This document shows, piece after piece, positions 10,307 to 22,394 of a stretch of DNA of 64,000 nucleotides (positions are counted from its first letter, which is position 1; the number at the start of each line of letters is the position of its first letter). A program made the translations under genes and the position numbers. Origin of the DNA: Cliona cf. orientalis (Eukaryota; Porifera; Demospongiae; Clionaida; Clionaidae); contig OZ005705.1 in assembly GCA_963930775.1 (NCBI GenBank), positions 5,952,001 to 6,016,000 of the forward strand, given 5' to 3'. The notes below the pieces were generated by a model, which saw nothing but the letters and a program-made list of their open reading frames with translations, was not told where the DNA came from and did no database searches.

Positions 10307-13300
10307 CTATGACACCTCCAGCCGGTCAAGAATTGGCTTGATCTTTTCGAATCTTGGTCGCTTGTTTGGATCAGCATTCCAGCAGATATCGATGATTCTT
10401 TGCAAGTGATGGTTAACGAACTTTGGTATGAGCGGGCGAGCATTCTCTTTGGCAATCTGAGTTATGATAATATATAAGCATGTGGTGTAACAAGCAAGTG
10501 TATACATGACATTGGGTGTGTATATGTGACAGAGAGAGGGGGAGAGGTTTATACATAATACAACAAGCTCTAATATAATATTAGAACTGTAACTACCGTA
10601 AATCTGGAAATTTTCGTTGTAAAAATATTTTCGTAGTCGATGGCGGCTACGAAAATTAATCTTACGAAAATTAGCATGCACTATTAACGCTAGTGTGGTA
10701 AGGGGTCGTTCCTACGAAAATTTTTTTACGCGAAAATTTATCATACTAAAGTTTCTTTACACGAAAATTTCCAGATCTACGGTATGTACCTTGATGCCAA
10801 CGTGCATGGGTGAGAGACCGGCAAAAGGCACCTTCCCTGTCGCTACCTCCCAGAGGATGACCGCAAAGCTGTACATGTCAGCAGCCCTCTTATCCACGTC
10901 TGAAGGGCGATGTTGGAGGTCTAGAGAACAAATCAGAAACAGTACAATAGATTAAGGTATATAGGGTCTTGAATCAAAATTAATACCAGTATGCTTACAT
11001 TCAGGGGCCATCCAGTGAGGTCTAGATATCTTTTCGTTTTCCATGAAGGAGAATCGTGTATGAGCCATGTCCAGCTTAGCTGTCAAGTCTTCCTCAATCT
11101 AGAGAGGCAAGAAACAGAGAGAGAGAGGGAGAAGGAGAGATAAAGGCAATAAATTCACTCTTCTTGTTCAATTCCTTACAAAGACATGGTGAGGGTTGAG
11201 ATCGAAGCCTGTGATCATAGGCTCCAGTGAATGAAGATAGGCCATGCCATGGCAGATATCCTGAGCAAACTTAACACCTTCCTCAACGTTGATCTTGATC
11301 ACTGTGACACAGCAGACACAATAAAACACATGCTTGATATCAAATTTAATTGTTTGAAGCGACTAACCTGTATCTGGATCATGTAGGATGTGGTAGAGTG
11401 ATCCATATCTCAGAAACAGGCTGATGGTGTGGACTTGTGGGCTGACTATCACTGCCAGCAGCGGGAGGATGTTATCGTGATTAAAGATTCTGAAAGAAAA
11501 GCCATACAATGTCACAATACTAATATCATTGAAAGGACGGTCGGTTGGTATTATCCTCCAGAGCTCAGTTTACCTGAGTCGATTGTATTCGTGGTGGAAG
11601 TTGTCCATCTGTCCAGAGCGGAAGACATCACCGATAGTCTTTAGCTTCTTGACGACCACAGTGTGACCGCTCCACGAACCCTTCCACGTCTGAGCAAAAT
11701 TCACAAAATCAAAATCAATGTGAAGGCCAGTATGAATTTTCAACCATATAGATTTAAAAAACATCAAAAACCATCAATTAATCATGATTATATCCCATTT
11801 AGTGGGTAATTTGGGTAAATTTGGTGAAATGGCTCTCATTTGGTATTGGCGGAATTTAAATTGGCCATCTGAATGCTCAGTGTGTGTGAGGATGCATCTA
11901 ATTACCTCTCCATGAAAGCCTTGGCCCATCTTGATGGCAGTGGTGACCTGACTTCTCTCCACTTCAGGCTGACGTTGCTTGAACTCTAAGTCTAGTGGGG
12001 ATGAGGAGGCAACAACAGTATACAGCTATGATCACATGAAATCAACTATGTGATTATAAACTTACAGTCACTTCTCTTGGTTGCCCGCATTTCTATAACA
12101 AAAAAACAATAATAATAATAGTATATACCTAATGTTGTTGGAAATTAATTCCGGGGGAGGGGGGTTAGAGCACCCCCTGCCCCTCGTTTCCCGAACTAAA
12201 CCCTGGTACCTATAACCTCTATTTCTGTCTTAGCATGCATGCATGTCAGAGGCTTACTTTTGTGAGGTACAATGACGAGACTCTGGCCGTACTCGCCAGC
12301 CAGTGCCTCCAGTTTCTTTCGTAGGCGTGGCCTGGCCTTGGAGAGGGGCGTGTCCCCGTACTTGTTGGAGATGGCAATGATAGCACCGTTCTTTACCAAC
12401 ATCTGAAAATAAAATATTATTTAACCCATAACAAGTGATCAAAGCTATTATTATTGTGAGATTGTGAATGCTAATGCATATTATTAGTTTCTAGACTACC
12501 TCACAAATCCCAATGAAGTTCCAGAATGCTGCATAGTGTAGAGGAGTGTTGCCATGTTCGTTGGCCAGGTTCACATCAGGATGGGTCTGGAGCACCTGTT
12601 GACAGTCGATACACACACAATCATACTCTTTTTGTGTAGGAAATATCATTATTAGATCATACTTGTAACAAATACTGCAATCTGATTGGTCATTAGCAGG
12701 TATCTATATGTGATAGTACCCCTACAAGATTTTGATAAAACCCCTACAACTTTGTATCCTCGGGCCATTACAGTGTTTTACTATTATGATCTAAACTTGT
12801 TAGACACTGTTTAGTCGGTTTCCACGTGATTTAGAAGACCTCAGGGCTCCGCAGAACCCTCACTGCGCTCGGGATTCTACACAGAGCCCTTCGGTCTTCT
12901 AAATCACGTAGAAACCTCCTAAACAGTGTCTAACTAATATTTAATTTTGTCAACCTATGCAGGTATCATCTATCCATATGCTACAATTATCCACATCTGG
13001 CCTAGAATACTATTTGCAAAGCAATGTTTTTACAATGTAAATCTGTATGCATACCATGCAAGAAGCTAATATGTACAGCCCATTAAAAAAAGCACAAAGT
13101 GGGCGAGCCTACACACATCCCGTTGCTAGCCAACACAACCAGAGGATTACATGTATGCAGGTAGGCAGGGAGAGTGAGCTCTAGCATTACCATATTAGGC
13201 AAAACTGACATTCACAGGCAGAGTATGCATGGTAAACATTGATATTAGCCACCCAAAATTATAGGCTGCTTTAGCCAATCACTCTCAAAATTATGCTGTT

Positions 13301-14847
13301 TTTTGTTTCAGCTTTGGTGGTTCATATACATTGTAGCTGTATGTACCAGACCAAGCACTAAGATGGTCCCCCTTCTCTTATAGGTCTCATTCCCAGGACA
13401 CTCCCAGTTTTTCAATGTTCTCCATCCAGCATCGAGAAACTGGGAGCGAGGCTATGTAGGTCTAGAGCTAGCTACACCTAGCTACATGTATGATGGGAAG
13501 CTATGAGGTTGTATATGTTGATTTAATTTTAACCGGGGGGGGGGCTTACTTTTATGAGGACGTCGTACTTGCCATACTGTGCAGCCATATGCAGGAGTGA
13601 GTTCCCGCCCATGTTGACGGTGTCTGTACGGGCCCCTCGATGAAGAAACATGTCCACGACCTTGGCGTTTCCGTACATAGAGGCGTAGTGGAGTGGCGAA
13701 AAGCCATGCTGATCACTGCATTGTATAAGAAGGATGAGGTACCACAATAATATATTATCAAACACATTATTATATTAATGATTGTTGAAGTTTTCTGCTA
13801 GAGAAGCTAACTAAAGGATTGATACTAGGATGACTTTGCAAAATCTCTCATTTCAGACCATCACAGACTAACTATCCTCATTTCAGGCAGAATATTGCTT
13901 ATGTAGTTCAGATAGCCTCTCATTCTCAGCCCCTATTCCCAGCTTTTCAACACTGTGCACTCAGGGGAGCCTGGAGATGAGGCTATATAGTTCAGGTATG
14001 TTATGCGTAAGTGTTCAGGTAGAGGGAGTGAACATCACTACTATCTAGAGGGATCCCACCACATACTCGGGACTTTATGCACAAAATCTCTCTTCTTCTA
14101 GATGTGAAAAATGGCTACCTCATATTGATGTCATGGTCTGGGTTCATCAGCCACTCCTTACAGTAGAACTCGTCCCCATCCCGACAAGCAGAGAAGATAT
14201 CCTCACTGGTGGTCTCAGGCCTCGCACCTGGATGGATGGGTAGATGGACGATAATGATATTTGTTGTTAATACTTGACACGATATGGTATAGCCTCAATA
14301 CTTGTTATCACTAACAAGCAAACCACTTGACACAACAATTACAAAAGTACCATGACATTAAATTTTGTAAATAGTGGCACCATACTGTTGTTATAACCTG
14401 GAGCAACCTACCTGCTCTACTGAAGAACTTGAAATCCTCTTCCATATCTAGCTAGTTAACTGACAGGGGCCCCTAGCTCTGTTTGATAGTACTAGGATGG
14501 CTTTATTGTAGTAGTTGAACAAGCCTAGAGTACACGCACAGGATGCGATTGAATCCTGGCAAAGGCTATAGCGGGTCATTGAGCAGTAGGAATGTTGATA
14601 TAGTAGTGTAGGAAACCGATGTGGAATTCCTTGACCATTAAATTTGGCAAGGCAGCACAATAGAGCTTCGGGAAACTGTAGTAGATCCACCGTACTACAT
14701 ACTTGCCTAATTTGGGCGGCTTTAATTAGAAATTTGAGCCGTTTGTAGTGCAAGCTGATAGCTACAAGGTTTAGATTTTAATACCAGCATGCACAAGGAA
14801 ACGAAAAATGCAGTATTAAACATGCAAGTTCACTCACCAAACGCCAT
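10307..14847 (-). CDS. ILK: Integrin-linked kinase (pseudokinase)
   Basis: Multi-exon ILK orthologue. The N-terminal ankyrin domain includes DQHGFSPLHYASMYG, GGNSLLHMAAQYG, NEHGNTPLHYAAFWN and NKYGDTPLSKA, matching the ILK repeats that bind PINCH. A short linker (EYGQSLVIVPHK) precedes a kinase-like domain with a Gly-rich loop region (MGQGFHGE), VVVKKLK (lysine kept), LHSLEPMITGFDLNPHHV in place of an HRD catalytic loop, and no DFG at the activation site (LDMAHTRFSF). The lobe then continues with MAPEYLQHRPSDVDKRAADM and ends at SAVLDRLEVS-like residues; the stop is at 10307-10309. ILK works at integrin adhesions with PINCH and parvin as a scaffold. Two in-phase first exons are possible: ATG at 14845-14847 (MAFG) or ATG at 14443-14445 (MEEDFKFFSRAG). 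It is divergent from ADCK2. Confidence 0.95.
10594..10784. mobile_element. Fold-back MITE with TACCGTA termini in an ILK intron
   Basis: The left end TACCGTAAATCTGG and right end CCAGATCTACGGTA are inverted, followed inwards by AAATTTTCG and CGAAAATTT. The interior repeats ACGAAAATT several times. Terminal TA dinucleotides are compatible with a Tc1/mariner-type TA target. There is no coding capacity, so it is a non-autonomous element. A related end occurs at 60956-61133. Confidence 0.75.
12800..12933. mobile_element. Hairpin element of 134 bp in an ILK intron
   Basis: TTAGACACTGTTTAG, then TTTCCACGTGATTTAGAAGACC, is repeated in inverted orientation as GGTCTTCTAAATCACGT and CTAAACAGTGTCTAA. 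The arms are about 40 bases with a loop of about 50 bases. It has no coding potential and looks like a MITE. Confidence 0.75.
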
Positions 14848-15150
14848 GATTGTTCTGACAGCAACAAATTAATTTTACAAGTCTACTCTGTTTACGTTTC
14901 TTGTATACCTGACCGCCGCGCCCGGCCGGCTGGGGTCCTGCTGGTGCGCGCGCCGCGCAAACACCGATGCCCCGCCCACTAAATTCCGCGTGCATGTACA
15001 TGTGGGCATGGCAATGAGAGTTGCGTCAAGGTCAAATTTCCCCGGACGCTTTCGATTTGCTGAGAAGTTGCAGGCAACGTATTGGTGATTATAGCTTTTA
15101 TTAGCGAGTCTAACACTGCTCTTGTCAATCTGTAGCCCACAGGTCAAGGT
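14848..15150. promoter_or_regulatory. Bidirectional promoter region, ILK and ADCK2
   Basis: About 300 bases separate the farthest ILK start and the ADCK2 start. The stretch includes a CpG-rich core (CCGCCGCGCCCGGCCGG near 14911 and GCGCGCGCCGCGC near 14944), unlike the AT-rich surroundings. The genes diverge, so shared promoter use is likely but inferred. Confidence 0.5.
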
Positions 15151-17906
15151 ATGAGGGAGATTCTGGCTGGTAGGCTCCAGTACCTCTCCCACTGCCGAGT
15201 CTGCAATCGTATGAGCGTCCACAGGCTACAATTCTCCACTGCCTTGCGAGCAAAACCATCACAGCTTCTCCTCCAGCGATGCTGTATTCAAACTTTGAAC
15301 CATGGTGAAAGATTGGCAGCTCACCCATTGGTACGTCACGGTGGCTACCACTCACTACCTCGTTTCTTACAGCGGTTTAGACTCAACTTGGGAAGGAAAT
15401 TGTTTCACAGTGGCATCAGACAGCTGATATCGCGATATTTATTCAGATCTCCAACGGCTACCAAGATCACTTTTGCTAGTGGTGGTGGACTACTTTTTGG
15501 TGGGCTGGGAGGATTTTTATTTGTTAACAGGGACCACCGTCAAAGTGAAAATGAGTGCGATTGTGAACGTCAAACGCAAAACAACTGTGGCTCCCCTGAA
15601 CTTTTGCTTGCACGAACGCCAATCAGCGAGCTAAGCCTGATTCAGCAACTAAAACTGGTCGCCCGCTTTCTTTTCCTCTCTCTCCTATTCTCTCCGGCCG
15701 TTGTTCTCTACGCAGTAAGCGTTCTAACTGGGAGCAGGGACGCAGAGGACCTGGCCTGGAGATACGTCTACTTTGCCATACAGTTGGCCGGACCTGCCTT
15801 TATCAAGCTGGGTCAGTGGGCTAGCACACGTAGAGATATATTCAGTGAGGATTTCTGCCGAGCGTTGTCCAAGCTGCACACACGCTGCAGTCCTCATTCA
15901 TGGAGGGCCACCGAGCAGCTGCTCTGTGAGAATTTTGGTGAAGATTGGGAAGAAAAGGTGATACTTCTGGATCACAATGCTATAGGCTCGGGCTGCGTGG
16001 CCCAGGTATACCAAGGATATCTAAGAACTGAACAAAGCAAAAAAGATAAGGCTGAAGAGGATGTTTTGAAAGAAAAGCTGATACCTGAAGGAGAAGTGGG
16101 TTTAAAAGATCTCAGAGAAGCTGCACTGATGGCTGATGGTGGCTACATCCCGATAGCTGTGAAGGTTCTTCACCCAGGAATTGTCGAAGCTATGGATGGA
16201 GATATTCGGCTGATGAAGTACATGGCTAGCTGGATGGACTATGTCTACCCTGATCTGCACTGGATTGCCCTCAAGGAGTGCGTGGAGGAATTTTCAATGG
16301 TTATGCAACAGCAGGTAAGAAGTGTGTGTACTCCCTGGTTGACCTTATCATAACTCACCCTGTAATATTGTGTAATAACTAAGCGTACTGAGACTTGCAG
16401 GTAGATGAGGGTAGTTGAAAGTTACTCAAGCAAACATAATAATAAACTTATCCTTGATGGTATCTGTGATTATCAATTACCTGCAAATTCATGTGTTATT
16501 CACACGCTCCCAGCTTGACCTCAAGCTTGAGGCAAAGAACTTGCTCAAGTTTCAAGACCTCATGAATGGCTATGAGAACATCAAGTTCCCTACACCCATC
16601 ACTCCCTATGTCACCAACTCTGTACTTGTCGAGAGTTTTGAGGTAAAGATTTTTTGCTTCATGGAATATCTCCTAGTCTAGTTAAATTTTTATCCTCATG
16701 GCCACGTATTCTCTGTCTATCCCTTTATCTAGTCTGGAGCACAGATCTCTGAATATCTCAACAATCCAGGTGGGAAGCTTCAGAAGGAGCTGGCCAGAAT
16801 AGGCGTTGAGGTGGTCTTGGATATGGTAGGTTTGGTAAAATTAATAATTTACACTAATAATAATTATTGTGAGTAGCATCCTGATGATGAATTATTCTCT
16901 CACTCTTTCTCTCTCCCTCTCCCCCATCCCCTTCTCTCTTTCTCCCTTCCTCTCTCGCTCTCTGCAGCTTTTTGTTCACAACTTTGTTCACGGTGACCTT
17001 CACCCTGGCAACATCCTTGTTCAAGATCCTAATGTGGACGATCCCAAGATAGTTCTCCTCGACTGTGGCATCGCTACGAGTCTCGGAAAGATAGACCTTG
17101 AGAACTTTCACAGCGTCTTTACGGCCATCGTCAGGGGTGAAGGTGCAAAGGTTGCTGACCTCTTCCTTGGCGTGCAGAAATGTGCCACTGTTGATAAGTA
17201 TCGTCAGGACATGGCTGACCTGGTCGATTATAGCGTAAAGCATCTCAACTTAAGTGAGGTACATGGTGTATGCATAATCATTATTGTACACATTGAGTAG
17301 TTTTTTGTGCACTGATGTTATCAGTAAAATATTATTTGTTTTTCAGACGCAAGTTTCAACTCTCTTTTCAAGAGTATTTGATATCCTCATAGAGCACAAG
17401 GTACAGTACATTAAAAGAAATCTATATACATGACATTGTAACAGTTGATGTGTAGCCTCATCCCCAGGCTCTCCCCCTAGCTCCTCTTTATATTATATGC
17501 GTGATTTTATGCAAAAAATTTATTTGTGTGTATAAAATAAAGCTGGAGACAAGGCTAGTTGACGTGTACAAGAAGGTTTGAACACAATATCCTATAGTCG
17601 ATCATCAATAATTATTTTTCATATTCATGCTAACGTATCATTGTTACTATACAGGTGCGCATTGAGCCCAAGTACACATCAGTGATGGTGGCCATGATGA
17701 TTATCGAGGGACTGGGACGCTCCCTCGATCCGAATCTTGACATTCTGGTGTACGCAAAGCCGTGCGTGCTGAATAGGGCCAAGAGGTACCTGAGAGAGGA
17801 GGTGGGGCGGAGGATAGAGATCGCCACGGAGAGGGTAGAGAGGATGAAGAGAAGCTTGAGCTTGGGGGGAACTGCTGGAGAGACAGACTCAATGTCATAC
17901 CACTAA
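15151..17906 (+). CDS. ADCK2: aarF-domain (UbiB/ABC1 family) protein, ADCK2 type
   Basis: Six exons (15151-16314, 16514-16642, 16733-16825, 16968-17258, 17347-17400, 17655-17906) give 660 residues, close to vertebrate ADCK2. The N-terminus is rich in Arg, Ser and Leu with few acidic residues, as expected for a mitochondrial presequence. Next comes a glycine-rich hydrophobic stretch (GGGLLFGGLGGFLF) and a second hydrophobic segment near residue 170. The family hallmarks follow: AFIKLGQWASTRRDIF (the KxGQ motif of the UbiB extension), GSGCVAQVY (Ala-rich loop position), IAVKVLHPG (nucleotide-binding lysine), FVHNFVHGDLHPGNILV (catalytic loop) and VLLDCGIA (metal-binding DxG). ADCK2 is an inner-membrane protein connected with coenzyme Q and lipid metabolism in mitochondria. 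All key motif residues are present. Confidence 0.93.
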
Positions 17907-18149
17907 GTGAGGCACAGTCTTGCAGTCTAGCGATAACGATAACCATGAACAGAATTTTAATTTATTTTTTTGTACTCTACAGTCAATGCCGCATCATCAT
18001 AATATGCACAGGTGCAGAGTATTATTATGACATTGTTATTGATTATTAATTTATTGTCTCGATTTAGTAGCACCGTTTAAAAAAAAGCAGGAAAATAATT
18101 ATCAGAAAGTGAAACAATCACAACCACAATCATGTTAAAAACACAACCG

Positions 18150-18181
<32 letters not shown>

Positions 18182-18503
18182 GATATACACAAGGCTTTGT
18201 TTAATCGTGTTTATTTTCAATATAGACACCGACAATAGCTGCCACTAATATGACCTATAGTGTGTGTTAGTAGCAAGACCAAAATACATGATTGTATAAA
18301 AATTGTTTATTGCAATTTTCTGGTAAAGGTCGTCACACACCATATTAAGATAGTAAAGTCCCAGAACACAAATTTTCTTGCATAGCATAAACTGTACTCT
18401 CTTTTCAGTGCTGATTGTATTATACAATATTATGGTTTACATAACATGACATTTGTGTACCCGCTAAAAAGAAAACTAATTAGCATTCCCCGGGCTGGAA
18501 AAC
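17907..18503. other. Convergent intergenic stretch with CA microsatellite and recurrent motif
   Basis: No gene is evident between the ADCK2 stop and the stop of the longin protein. It includes a CA run at about 18152-18181 and the recurring TGGTAAAGGTCGTCA motif at 18321-18335. It probably contains both 3' untranslated regions. Confidence 0.6.
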
Positions 18504-21500
18504 CTACCGTACTACACTTACTGTTATGAAGAGTCCAACGATAAGGATCATGATAAGTGCCTTCCAGTGTTGCTGCAGCCACTCACTGCAGTGGCCTCTT
18601 CTAGTCAGGCTACCCATCACAGACTGGAAAGGAAAGGAGCAAAAAAAAAAAAGCATGGACAGCAATGCACATCGTCGAACAGCAATATTATTATTATCAT
18701 ATGTACAGACGTGTATTAGTCTTGTTTCCAGGCACAATAGAAATGAATAGTTGTTACGAAAACTAAAGCTAGAAATGCTATAGGATCTGAGTACAAGGCT
18801 GGACATGTATGTATGTATGCATAAGCCATTGACTTACGTCGTGGCTCATGAAGCTGACATCACTGCTACCTGACTCCAGCAGCTGCAGTCTCTCCACGTC
18901 ACCCTCATCATCAGACAGCTCTGAAAAACAAGAAGTAACATCCAGAAAATAGAGTATTTTTACCCCGCGTGCATGCGCAAGGGGTAAAGTAATTGGTCGT
19001 GTTGTTGTTGTTATCGTTGTCGTTAGCACAAAAATCGCCTTATTTCGAGATATAGGCGTCTAAGCGACTCGTAATCACAAGGAATCAATCGAATTTGGCG
19101 AAAAACTGGCTTCAGTGTGCGTCAAATCGAGGGATACGGTCCACGAACACTACAAATAGCGCCTTTTTGTTGGCCACCGTAGCCATACCTATTGACAGTG
19201 CCCATCAATGCATATGCATACCAATAATATTGTGCTTTCTGCTCATGTGCTAGTCTCGTGCCCAGACCCCACCCCCAAGGGTCTGGGGACGAGACTACTC
19301 ATGCGCACAACTGAGTGGCCAAGTGTATGACTGGTAAAGATCGATCGTCGATGTTCTAAGTCTATAATGACTGCCCTATGTAAAAAGTAAATCTATAGAT
19401 TGCGCTACAGAGCTCTAGTTGAGTATATTTTAGACCTTAGCAGGAAATTGAGCCCAAAGTGGGGAGGTGGGCCGATATTCCATAGTGGACCCTCTCATGA
19501 GGGTATACGATAATTATTATAATGGTCTAATTTTGAGTTGGTCTTGGTGGTCTGTACACAAAGATGGAGTTGTGGGAATGACTCGGGAGAGCAGCTAGTG
19601 TTCACAATGGGTAGTCTTAATTAACTGTTACGGCATCCCCCTTTCACCTTCGTCTGGCTCAGCAGGAGCTTCCCATGCATCAGGGCCTGGCCATACTAAG
19701 TTCTCCACTTGGGCATGAACAGCAATTCAGAGCAACGATCGAGCTAAACTTTTGTAACGTTTGACCATCGCATCATCAATTGAAGTACATCCATCACGAT
19801 GAACAAGCTTTTATTGTTTCTAACAGCTGCAGCTCTGTGTGCTATGGTGACTGGTGCTCCAGGTTTGCCTACGTCTTTTATTATGTAGCTAACCATGCAC
19901 GAGCGGCTTGATTGTATTATTATAGCAGAGACGCCAAGGCATGCTCGCTGGCAGTACAATGTTGAGGTACAAGAAGTAGATGAAGCTCCTTTGAGGAATC
20001 AAGAGTTCATAGGTTTAAAGCAAATTTTAATGTGTTGCCACAGTGAATTTGACATCATTCTGTTTCAGGTTACCAGGAAGAGGCCGCTTTTCTGCAGGGA
20101 AATGCATACACTTTCAAAGTTAAGAGTAACCAGGGAACTGTTGTTTCTATTCCAGCCAAGCTTGTCAATCCATGTACGTTCCAATTGCAAGATGAACTTG
20201 ATTGATGGATACAAGTCTGATACATGCCTGCTCTACAACTTGTACAGCATTCGTCTGTCTAGAATATTATGGAAGTCTACCAATTGGAGGTTGCATACAG
20301 CCTGGAGGTTGTGATACTTGGAGAGACACGGGCATTAAGCTATGCTTTGATGATTATAAATATGTCAGTAAGTACATGTACAGTAATTATTGTGCATATT
20401 GTGCCTACATTTGCAATGCCCATTCATTCTGATATTATAGCTATCCGCTTGATACTTCCAATTTAATTTTCAGGGAAAGTTTGTATAGCAGACTCCCATG
20501 GAATTGGTGTTCAGGCCCAGGCTAAACCTTGTTAATGGTGAGATCTTGTGTCGCTAAATTCGTGCATGGTTATTAATGACCTATGTTATCTCTGATCATA
20601 GAGAAAGTGCAGTGCGGCAAGACTTCTGGAATATTGAGAGTAATTGATGATTAGCTGAGTGCTACAGGAACTTTTCTTGAGTTTTATAATTTTTAGGTCT
20701 ATTTGTAGTTTTTATAATAATTATCTAAATCCATTATTACTAGGGAAATGCATAACATTGTGGGGTGAGCCTGAGCGACATAGGGCTGCAGGAGGCACAT
20801 TTGTAGGCTGGCCTCTGCCGATTTGATGGTAGTCTCACATGCTAATTACAAGTAGCCTAGATTCTCTCTTGTGCTGACTGACTCGGCGACGAGTCCATCA
20901 CGCCTTTGTTGCAAGGATAGCTGCCTCTGTGCCCGAGCCTCGGATCATTACCCCACGTGCATGCGCAAGGGGTAAAGCAATCGGTTTGTCTGTCAGTTGT
21001 TGTCGGTTCTAGGCATCTGTGCGAGCTCTAAGCACAACCAATCGGTAATATCGGTGATAAACTGGTTTATACGCGGTTCGAATTGCTCAAAAAGGCTTAC
21101 TAGTGCTACAAAGTGCATTTTCTGTTCAGCATGCCTGTGGTTTATCGATCGCACCCACTCTTTTAGTATGCTTTTAACACTGCGCATGCTCAAGCTCAAT
21201 GTTGGAAAGGGTCGTCAAGTCATAAAACTGCCGCATAGTGTTGCAATACTACACTACAGTGGCAGAGCGCGCGGGGTATGTGCTCTACAGAGCTCTAGTT
21301 AAATCATGTACAGACTCTCTTTTCTAGTCAAATCACTCTCCCAGGCCCTCCCCAATGTATAATACTTTTTAAGGGAGTGGGGTTGGAAATGGGGCTACTA
21401 TTGACAAGATCAATCATTGTGGACAAAGTGATCAACCAGCATTTCTTACCGAGGTCCCTCACTCCAATGCGCTCTAACCGGACCTGATTCGGCGAAGGCA

Positions 21501-22128
21501 GGAGACTCAGTGCCGTGTCTGTGTAGTACCTCTGCACATTATGTGTGCGTGTGAATGTATGTGTGTTTGTGGGAGCGCGTGTGCCAACATGTCTCAATCT
21601 GGATAATAGTCTTAGTGTAGGGGTCTTTACCATTTCCTTGGCTAGTGCTCCCGAGAATTCACTGTTCATAGCAAATGGCAGTGCACTCGTTATGACATTA
21701 TTGTCAGAGTAGGTCTCAGAGAATCTGCAGCAACAAGAATACAGGTGTACATGTATAATGATTATATTATGCTCTTGGCAGAAAGTATAAAGGCATGGTG
21801 CCAAAATTTGCGAGAAAAGGTTGTAATTTCTCACTTGCGCTTGATTCTATCCAGGAACAGAAACGCCTTTGATCGTTCAAAATCCTACAAAAGTGGACAT
21901 CATGACATAATGGACTTCAAAATGAAGCACCATAGGACTTTAAAAGTTTCAAGTTTTAATGCGATAAACTGTAAACCGTCCCATCACATGTGCTATCAAC
22001 ATGAGAAAACGACTATTTCACTCACGTCGTCTGTGATGCACAAGTAGACTATTCCACCTTCACATATGTAGTGATACATGTACCTGCTCGTGTGTGTGTG
22101 CATACATGATCAGAACAGTGTGTCAGCA

Positions 22129-22159
<31 letters not shown>

Positions 22160-22233
22160 GGGAGGGAGGGAGAGGGAGAGAGAGAGAGGGGGGGAGAGGG
22201 AGAGAGAGGGAGAGGGAGAGAGAGAGAGAGGGG

Positions 22234-22313
<80 letters not shown>

Positions 22314-22319
22314 GAGAGG

Positions 22320-22394
<75 letters not shown>

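Noticed and set aside
18925-21449. Search for a missing SNARE exon in the longin-gene intron
   Set aside because: Reading the minus strand by eye I found no stretch with the heptad and central-Arg pattern of an R-SNARE; this is not exhaustive and is listed as a test in the findings.
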